A stretch of DNA of 64,000 nt, from the NCBI GenBank assembly GCA_039033995.1, contig JBCCBP010000005.1, positions 69,056-133,055 of the forward strand, read 5' to 3'. This DNA comes from CALBPI01 sp039033995. Its GTDB lineage: Bacteria > Pseudomonadota > Gammaproteobacteria > Steroidobacterales > Woeseiaceae. Shown piece by piece: positions 60,801-64,000 of the stretch (position 1 is its first letter; every line of letters begins with the position of its first letter). The notes below the pieces were generated by a model. The model had not been told where the DNA came from and did not search any database. It saw nothing but the letters and a program-made list of their open reading frames with translations. The position numbers and the translations under genes were made by a program.

Positions 60801-63608
60801 TGCGTTTGGCGATGTAACCGTTGCCTGGTCACTATCCAGACGAAAGCGATTGCTCCGCACCTGGTTGTTGTCTTGATTATCGAGCGCGACAACATTCAGC
60901 TCGATGAGAATGAACTCCTCATCGGCATCGGTCTCCGTATTTTGTACGGTGCCGAGCGACAACGTGACATCGGTACCAGAACCAAAGGATCCACCGAATG
61001 CTGGCAGTTGGCAGTCTGGCGTAACGCCTGCCAACGCCCCGGTTTGCTCGAGTGTGCCCGCGACACAGTCGCCGTTGTTTAATCCGGTCGCTGCTATTGC
61101 ACCTGGGTTAGTCGAAACAAACGCGATGTCCGCCGTGCCATCGTTAATGAACTGCAAGCCGGCCGGCACCAAATCGACCAGATTGACATTGGTTTGCTCG
61201 CCCTCAGGAATGGCAACCGACATACGGAATCGCGCCACTTCGCCGACCGCTAGCGGACGTGGCGTAGATTCAGGCGTCGCACTTTCACTCGTGGCAACGA
61301 TCGACTTCGCAGGCTGCGGCTGCGTTTCCGTCGTCACCGTTTCTTCAGCTTCGATCGCCGTGAACGGTGTCGCACCCGGCTGGGATGTCCAGGTAACCGA
61401 TGCCGTATTGAGAATATCCTGGCCCGGATTCACATCGCTCGCGACGGTACAGCTGACATCCAGACTGACGCTGGCGCCACCATCAAGCGCACCAACCGTT
61501 GGTGCATCGAAACTGGTAAACAGGTAACCATCGCCGTCGAATGGGCTATCCCCACCGGCGCCGGATCCGCCACTCGTACTATCCAGCACGCATCCGGTAA
61601 CGCCCGCGGGTTCATCGTCGGTAATAACAACTTCATAGGCCTCGGCGGTCGAGCCATTCGTTGCTGTAATGGTATAGGAGACGGTATCGCCTGCCTCCAG
61701 GTTGGTGGTCTGGCTGGCTGTCTTGTCGAGCGACAACGCCGGGGCACGGACAAAAATCGTAGTGGTTGACAATGCCGTCGCCGCATCTGCCGGAGTGTTG
61801 TCTGTTTCTGCCTGGTACAGGTTTGATAGCTCTAGGTCATCGGCAAATGGCGCATCGGACACCTCCGCTGTGATATCGACCTCGATGACCTGTGGTGCCG
61901 TTGTATTGACGTCCGGCCAGACAATGCGCAGCGAATTGTCAGCTGCGGTCGAGCTGATGCTGACTGGCGTTAGTCCCAGCGTGTCGCCGGGGCCGTAATC
62001 GATATCGGGGTTGGTGCCGAGGTTCGTACCGGTATTAATTAGTGTTGCATCAAACACCGGCAGTGGGAAAAAGTCGTCGAAAACAATATCGTTGACGTCG
62101 CCCGATGGAATTTCCATGCGCAGACGGAACGTGACCGAGTCGCCTGGTTGTACCACGCCGCCAACCGGGGCAACCAAAGTTTTTTCGATATCGATACCGT
62201 CAATCGTGAAAGATGAACCAGACCCGTCCGTACAGTTCGTCGCATTGCCCACGCCATCGATATCAAACTCGGCCGTCACCGTGTTAGACAGCTCGTCGCG
62301 TGCAAGTACCGGCATTGCCGTAGCATCAAATGTCTGATCGATATTTGCAGAATAATTGACGGTGACCGTCGCCGCGGCGGGCAACGTGCCAAGCGCGGCC
62401 GTCAAGTCGAACACTACCGTAGTCTGACCGGTGCCTGGCGTGTTGTTCGAAATGGTGCGAAGCGCACCCGTCAATGCCACGGCACCACCACCATTTAGTG
62501 AAGCTGTCGCATCGTCGCTGAACGTTAACCCATCGGGCAATAAATCGGTGGTCTCAAGCCGGTTAATACCAGGCACAAACTCCGATACCTGAATATTGAA
62601 AGTATAGTTACGCGTGCCACCGGGAAGCGTGTCGCCGCTGTTACCCTTTTGGATAGCAACATGTTTCGCCGTATTAATGGCGCTATCGTCCGTACACTGG
62701 GTCGTATCCAGTGTATCGGTGATATAGACCGGGAACGTCGCGCAGACCTCAGCATCGTTACCAACCTGTCCCTGACCTGACGTACAGTCGATGTCGATCT
62801 GGCCACCCGGCGCCGCCGTCAAATCTGCTGGGGTAGTGACTGCAGCACAACCTACACCAGTGCCCGAAAAGGTTACCGGCCCGACGAACTGAATATTGTT
62901 GGGCAGGATGATCGGACTAATCGTGTTGAAGTCGAGCGGCGAAACTGTCCGTGTCGCTGCAATGTTCGCGCACGCCTCAATATCGAACTGCCAAGCGGGA
63001 CCGGGCGGACGTTCGCCCTCGGCCGTCATATTCGTCAGTTCATATGTCACAACACGCGGCGTGAAGTCGAATTCGCTGGCACCCCCTGTCTGGGGACCAT
63101 TGTCGCCCGTTGGCGTATTACCGAGTGAAAAAGCCGGCGTGATGCCAATCGCATTCGGTTGCAGCACGTTTTCTACCGCTGCCGGGGCAACATCTACGCA
63201 CAGCTCCATCTCGAGCGGCGGCGATCCGGAAGTAACAGATCCAATCGGGTACTCGATCGTATATAGGGTAGCCCCTTCATTGCCGGTGACTTCCTCTTCG
63301 GTCACGGAGTCAATCAGTGTGTTACCAGGCGCTGCGGGGAATACGCCCTCGTCATTGATCGTCTGATTGCTACCAACGAAGCTCGCGCTAGCTAATGTCA
63401 GCTCAGGTTCGACGACAATTCGGTAGTAAGGTGCGTAACCCGTCTCACCAGCGTCGCTATTGGTAAAGCTGGCGTTGAAACAGAATTGCTCACCGACGAA
63501 CCCATCAGCAGGTGGTGAGGTCGTGACTACTGGTGTTCCAGCAAAAGAGTCGGAGGCGATAAAAAGGTAAGCCAACGCTGCAATGCAGCCTAATTTACGT
63601 TGTCTCAT
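48831..63608 (-). CDS. Giant exported DUF11-repeat/OmpA/beta-barrel envelope protein (4,925 aa)
   Basis: I know of no name for this protein. The signal peptide (GCIAALAYLFIASDSFAG) is followed by DUF11-like segments to about residue 1460, such as EAGDTVSYTITATNGS and DAGDTITYTIRVEHDTD. About seven near-identical ~160-residue repeats plus a diverged eighth follow (about 1470-2750). A Cna-B/SdrD-like domain at about 2870-2940 reads LVGNVWLDADADDSFDPGEDG. Another DUF11 unit (VGSLVVYTITIENLSP) and GKVWHDRDGDGW lead to an OmpA-type domain at about 3373-3488 (SFIGHTDNEPL, MAQNRRVEINVL). From about 4060 to the end lies a likely large barrel with RYYPVYGDDST and RFYVRLDWNKSHVVWGNYQT, ending in Tyr as outer-membrane barrels often do (FFLNVLGKY). 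GGGAG precedes the ATG. The C-terminal part matches the layout of the 1,993-residue protein. The right end of the upstream region (63609-63855) shows nothing else I can support. Confidence 0.85.
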   Translation of the reverse strand: MRQRKLGCIAALAYLFIASDSFAGTPVVTTSPPADGFVGEQFCFNASFTNSDAGETGYAPYYRIVVEPELTLASASFVGSNQTINDEGVFPAAPGNTLIDSVTEEEVTGNEGATLYTIEYPIGSVTSGSPPLEMELCVDVAPAAVENVLQPNAIGITPAFSLGNTPTGDNGPQTGGASEFDFTPRVVTYELTNMTAEGERPPGPAWQFDIEACANIAATRTVSPLDFNTISPIILPNNIQFVGPVTFSGTGVGCAAVTTPADLTAAPGGQIDIDCTSGQGQVGNDAEVCATFPVYITDTLDTTQCTDDSAINTAKHVAIQKGNSGDTLPGGTRNYTFNIQVSEFVPGINRLETTDLLPDGLTFSDDATASLNGGGAVALTGALRTISNNTPGTGQTTVVFDLTAALGTLPAAATVTVNYSANIDQTFDATAMPVLARDELSNTVTAEFDIDGVGNATNCTDGSGSSFTIDGIDIEKTLVAPVGGVVQPGDSVTFRLRMEIPSGDVNDIVFDDFFPLPVFDATLINTGTNLGTNPDIDYGPGDTLGLTPVSISSTAADNSLRIVWPDVNTTAPQVIEVDITAEVSDAPFADDLELSNLYQAETDNTPADAATALSTTTIFVRAPALSLDKTASQTTNLEAGDTVSYTITATNGSTAEAYEVVITDDEPAGVTGCVLDSTSGGSGAGGDSPFDGDGYLFTSFDAPTVGALDGGASVSLDVSCTVASDVNPGQDILNTASVTWTSQPGATPFTAIEAEETVTTETQPQPAKSIVATSESATPESTPRPLAVGEVARFRMSVAIPEGEQTNVNLVDLVPAGLQFINDGTADIAFVSTNPGAIAATGLNNGDCVAGTLEQTGALAGVTPDCQLPAFGGSFGSGTDVTLSLGTVQNTETDADEEFILIELNVVALDNQDNNQVRSNRFRLDSDQATVTSPNAQVRFVEPIIDVTKTSAPMTADAGDTITYTIRVEHDTDSLADAFDIAFADTLDGAQLDNFVFVGGPTAPTGETCTAGSAVVDTSDPFGTGISITFDSLPLGEICEISYTADLQAGVVPGNTVDNTGNVDYGTLIGSGDPGNTTGSPQGAEASFSADDTASVMITATTNSKTIDSTSFAHTPETGDGATTGSPRILSIGETVRFRLEVGLPEGNAPAFVITDAMPTGLQLVAGSARLAFLSDGTGITPTPAIACSNGGTLAASGDENDLASTEPDCQIAASGGPFVSGTDPVFDLNDVMNDDSDANQEFVILEYDAIVLNEAGNQEGTDLDNNFTLTIDGSAAGAASGAFTEVAEPRLACAINVSPNPVDNRTNATPTVSFTYTLTNTGGATAFQTGAADGSGWVIDLPAGLENITAISLVPTGDVFLNGTATPVAVGNFSVSGADNNVLTASGGIQIADSASLEVSFDATLQASVSPGDSLVDSCAIAYRGQATGDASSGVRDSSDQAIGSGNDPITDTSALNDYRDETPITLNTVAESPEVGIAKAISSGPTNNGDGTYSLTYTIVVENSGDVGLENIVLTEALATTFSGATFAVDSVIVASDSSTLVEETGFTGTAPNDVLLDAALSTLPVGEQGTITLALTVTPGANLGPYNNSATVAADSDRSGTTVNDTSDAGTDPDGDSDGDPTNDNDPTPVSFAEAPELGLAKRLTAAPINNGDGTYTLQYELFVSNSGDVVLDQLQVVDDLDATFAGADSFSVTNVSSAEFSINFPGYTGTAPNTDLLGGTDTLAVGADGTITIDVTVTPGANFGPFSNRATASADSPSGTTLTDQSDDGTDPDGNGNGDPTDDNDTTDATLVETPVIGLAKQLIGAPTNNGDGTYSLQYRLFVENTGDVILDDVQIVDDLATTFAGATGFAVDNVASTDFTVNFPGFTGTAPNTGLLAAGETLAVGASGIVLVDVTVTPGANLGPYDNTATATGDAPSGATATDVSDNGAVPDGNGNSDPTDDGAVTPVSFVEGPRIGLAKSVVTGPTNNGDGTYTLTYRFVLENAGDTVLNDVNINEPLTTTFAAADSFTLDALTSADFSVESANYDGTPGNDDLLQAGNTLAVGVSGTVDLTVTVTPGATLGPYNNSAEATGTSPANDTVTDTSDDGTDPDGDNDSDPNNDSDPTISTFVEDAEIGVAKSVSAGPVNNGDGTYAIDYLIRVQNSGDVSLADVAVTESLTTAFPGATVIVDELSSATLVVNPTFDGNGDTALLAAGNTLAAGVSADIALAVTVTPGAALGSYNNSVTATGTSPSGATPSDDSVDGITPDANGNGDPTDDTSPTTITLSEAPEVGLAKAVTAGPVNNQDGSYGLTYTLIVGNSGDVALSDVSVDEPLATTFAGATFTIDALTSADLTVNAGGFDGDADTELLVPGQSLTIGASATITLELTVTPGANLGPYNNVATATGESPAGAAPSDQSTDGAVADANGNGNPGDDSVPTPVTFSETPQIGLAKAVTDGPNNNGDGTYSLTYTLVVSNSGDVDLANVAIDEPLATTFAGATYTVDSLTSGDVAVNPTFDGGSESNLLAAGTALAVSETATLTLAVTVTPGSNLGPYDNLAVASGDSPGSATVSDQSTDGPVADANSNGDPGDDSLPTSISFSEAPAFGVAKTATVADPNFDDTFTSTVTLFVENTGDVVLNNIQLDEPLAGNFAPAVVTSIDNLAVSGDIATLRAGFDGINETRLFDDAQALIAGGTATITFDVTVDLSVAGQCANVPLTNSVVGTGSSPSGQLLSDASQDGLDPDPDNDGDAGNNDAATVIPFTLGVDGTVTATEELLPGESIQLQVVDADQNRDDALVDSVTVTVVNTTTGEQETVTLLETGIATGIFESALATVEGSAAGADDDGTLMLFFLENYVATYTDTLSGNGCALDVSDSGSATGLATLVGNVWLDADADDSFDPGEDGLEGWIIEVTDAAGNIVATVPVAADGSYTVPDLEPGDGFTVTLRHPDTGTVFGQITDITLPPDTTVLDQNLPVDPSGVFYDAVARQPVPGVDVRLVDANGVPLPAACLLPGQQPQTTAADGFYRFDVLLGADPACASGDTFFLAFDVPEGYQSGTSDLIPPLDGPIDPTGLGDPVRVGDGSGTPQGTDSTDYYVAFTLEDSDPDVIFNHVPLDPTGVETSSVRLTKRVARPTTTVGSLVVYTITIENLSPVTLPNIEVVDSLPPGFSYVDGSALLDGQSAGFTVSGPRPLEFGAIALAAGQLRTLRYALRVGAGVTQGDYLNTATPTLNGGPIGNTDQAEVQVIADPDFEETTIIGKVWHDRDGDGWQDAADATGVMLSGDAFGSDRALPDLVGRDSEGENLERHQVELILPYSDAAITVTTREGSSVTLYNDELRTAHTGDVAAGRNAQSIEIVRERILTPREQVSRDVRQTNTVTLDAVIEPVRFESGKAAIPSDYVERLRAVLDELGERENLRLSFIGHTDNEPLSARTAAIYTDNQGLSESRARTVATFLQQALGLSASAIQSSGRGDRQPVASNATRAGMAQNRRVEINVLYDEISAETLTEVETIGGEATGEMRIIVRNLGINEEGIAGVRLATVEGLIIETDSRGRYHIAAVDGGFLERGRNFIVKVDPATLPQGTEFTTENPRVKRITQGLLSQFDFGVLLPRHSVIRPDLRVFEFSPAFFEAGQASIAAPYATLLDDLVAELTAAGGGRVVVLAGSGASDQSLAIARGRELRAMLRNALPVAIWRNTEVYVMANESPQSSARRVGLLQRTVGVLLGLVINTAHADESCSILSCNADGERVVASQFLSTSDQLTAPGADDTDGRFRIALPNAGVLWATEDASVLTPRLTVVGPQTLPVSSDAPAVFAAYTNYAAFIDEYTLQIYRESDEDRVSALATLKPTNKPGPFAGLVYFEWLPRAGDLRIDERFAYVLTVTDPRGQRDQTTAGYVQVLTQSRYAEQQQLAEERFNKREDGRMVAPNLLTNSLNVPAHEAHRLLTRAWGRSQLARQNILLQGARVRLIGDDMSSEHAVYVGGHQVPVDVEGDLVAEYLLPIGDHWAEVAVGSESDGIWFKDIPVTVTGEHRFMVALADFTATASDFSGALEPLAGNERFAEDSLAEGRLAYYLKAKIEGKYLLTSQLDSREEQLGDLLGNLDRKDSRVLFRRLDPDRYYPVYGDDSTTEWDADSLGRFYVRLDWNKSHVVWGNYQTEVSDSEFIQYRRSLYGAQLSWNSVATTARDATRSKLSLFASETQTALGHSEFLGTGGSLYYLRHIDILPGSDQARIEIRDADTNRVVDTITLARGRDYEIDELQGRIILGRPLLQIAEQSAPSIIKRGPLDGNLAVLIVDYEYVPAGFDTNQLAVGGRARHWFGDHLAVGGTYLSEGRGGEDYSLAGVDVTLAAGEGTYLKVEVASSEATQTERLFSSDGGLSFSSLTPANGDDRAGEAVGVESRINLQELGWTRRNTTAAAWWRRVDDQFSIARRDDGVDVVESGVELLSEWSDNITVALRAAEVEREGQLTDTDISAQLDYRVGEQGTVSGEVRQLTQEQALLNQQIDATLTALRYAHQFSDVTEVYVTGQLTLANDGGQYDNNDLVSVGVTRQLTGRTALTGEYSAGHRGEGASMTLSHDVNADHTVYGTMTHSTDRTNSPLSTAPGDAASGFNASRLLPGNTLAIGHRSRISKQLDIFNETTFADVRGPVSLGHIFGLNWSSEGGYSVGMTIQRSDINAELGVVERTAWTVSGGHRSSRTNWVSRLEFRDDKAAFGTDDVEQWVSLNRLDVKLSESFRLLTRLNYAETDNNASQLDNAKLVEGGIGLAYRPVADNRLNWLAKYTYLYDLTSAGQVDQFNQTRTLTDQRSNIGSIEGVRRFGPRWSVGGKLARRVSKLRFSRDSGDWFDSTTDFAALRMRYHMIKNWDALAEYRFLRVDEADSERQGWLVGVDRHIGDHFKIGIGYNFTDFSDDLTQLDYEFDGFFLNVLGKY
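55360..59200 (-). repeat. Tandem ~160-residue repeats within the giant gene
   Basis: Seven copies of a unit marked by NNGDGTYxLxY (NNQDGSYGLTY in one) occur with DNA spacing of about 470-490 bases, near 59130, 58640, 58160, 57675, 57205, 56735 and 56260. A diverged eighth unit near 55770 lacks the NNGDG motif. Each unit runs: GLAKxxxxGPxNNGDGTY, then VxNSGDVxLxxVxxxEPLxTTFAGA, then TVTPGANLGPYNNxAxAxGxSP. It ends in an Asp-rich linker of the type DPDGNGNGDPTDD. The copies are similar as protein but visibly diverged as DNA. Confidence 0.88.
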
Positions 63609-63855
63609 CGCTACTCCCTTAACCGCGACATGACCAGCAATGAGAACTGATGTCCGTCGATATCCCCGTCACGGCGATAGTGCTCGTTGCCACTGGCTGT
63701 CTGCCAAATGGGATGCTGTAGCGGGCCGCCTTCCCGATGTATCCAGCGGATTGTTATTGAATGTGTCACCGATTGGCTACGGATGGCGCCACAACGCCAC
63801 ATTTGTTTGCAATCCACCGTGGTAGAAGCGACCGAATCCTGAAGTTCTTTAGCGC

Positions 63856-63884
63856 TTGACAGGCATAGCCCAGTCCCATAAAGT
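63856..63884 (+). promoter_or_regulatory. Probable sigma-70 promoter of tRNA-Ala
   Basis: TTGACA (63856-63861), a 17-base spacer and TAAAGT (63879-63884) are followed by a GC-rich discriminator (ACCGCGC), a pattern typical of stringently controlled stable-RNA promoters. It lies 13 bases before the mature tRNA 5' end. Confidence 0.6.
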
Positions 63885-63897
63885 ACCGCGCTCTGTC

Positions 63898-63973
<76 letters not shown>

Positions 63974-64000
63974 GTTCTGCTTTTCCGGCAGCCAATAAAG

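Noticed and set aside
63611..63817. A 68-codon minus-strand frame just upstream of the giant gene
   Set aside because: It shows no signal, motif or ribosome site and lies where the giant gene's leader and promoter should be.

Overview
The window reads as a continuous piece of a gammaproteobacterial chromosome. The evidence is the dapC-dapD-arsC-like/dapE set, dsbB, the neighbouring yoaA and tsaB, a GlrK/QseG/GlrR-type signalling operon, and a Bfd/Bfr pair with a Fur-type box. Several features (very large outer-membrane repeat proteins, a PQQ-dependent quinohemoprotein dehydrogenase, a PHA phasin, and a PrsR-type regulator) suggest a free-living, probably marine or sediment lineage. I cannot name the genus. 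No transposases, integrases, phage genes, CRISPR arrays or rRNA are visible; one tRNA-Ala(GGC) lies at the right edge.

Region 1 (1-15.7 kb) is core metabolism. The 3' part of glnD overlaps dapC, which is followed by dapD and a Spx/ArsC-like protein. The lysine/diaminopimelate set is then interrupted by pstSCAB on the other strand, and dapE follows. dapE converges on dsbB-phoU and on phoB-phoR, so the phosphate transporter, its modulator PhoU and its two-component system lie interleaved with the dap genes. Two Pho-box-like repeats flank the phoB start. tsaB (t6A modification) and yoaA (Fe-S helicase) overlap by four bases.

Region 2 (15.7-24.8 kb) is a four-gene minus-strand cluster of exported proteins. 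Three small DUF11-like proteins are followed by a 1,993-residue protein with beta-sandwich repeats, an OmpA-type peptidoglycan-binding domain and a probable C-terminal beta-barrel. Two perfect TGTGA-N6-TCACA palindromes, 23 bp apart, sit upstream, in the region shared with a divergent phasin gene that has a histone-H1-like tail.

Region 3 (25.4-38.4 kb), all minus strand, holds a cyclase-FHA protein, a methyltransferase, dusA, and an ornithine cyclodeaminase / GCS2 ligase / N-formylglutamate amidohydrolase group. It continues with a PAS/GAF/GGDEF/EAL protein and a lipoprotein metalloprotease paired with a small lipoprotein.

Region 4 (38.5-48.8 kb) holds galE and then a histidine kinase broken by a one-base frameshift, with its QseG-like lipoprotein and sigma-54 activator. 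It also holds a convergent PrsR-type sigma-54 activator, bfd and bfr, a short-chain dehydrogenase, and a divergent PQQ-dependent quinohemoprotein dehydrogenase.

Region 5 (48.8-63.6 kb) is one 14.8-kb gene for a 4,925-residue protein. It carries about seven tandem ~160-residue repeats joined by Asp-rich linkers, an OmpA domain and a C-terminal half that resembles the 1,993-residue protein. These two loci are the most interesting material here: a family of giant, apparently self-anchoring envelope proteins with small secreted companions and no assigned function. The division into DUF11, OmpA and barrel parts is my reading of the sequence, not a database result.
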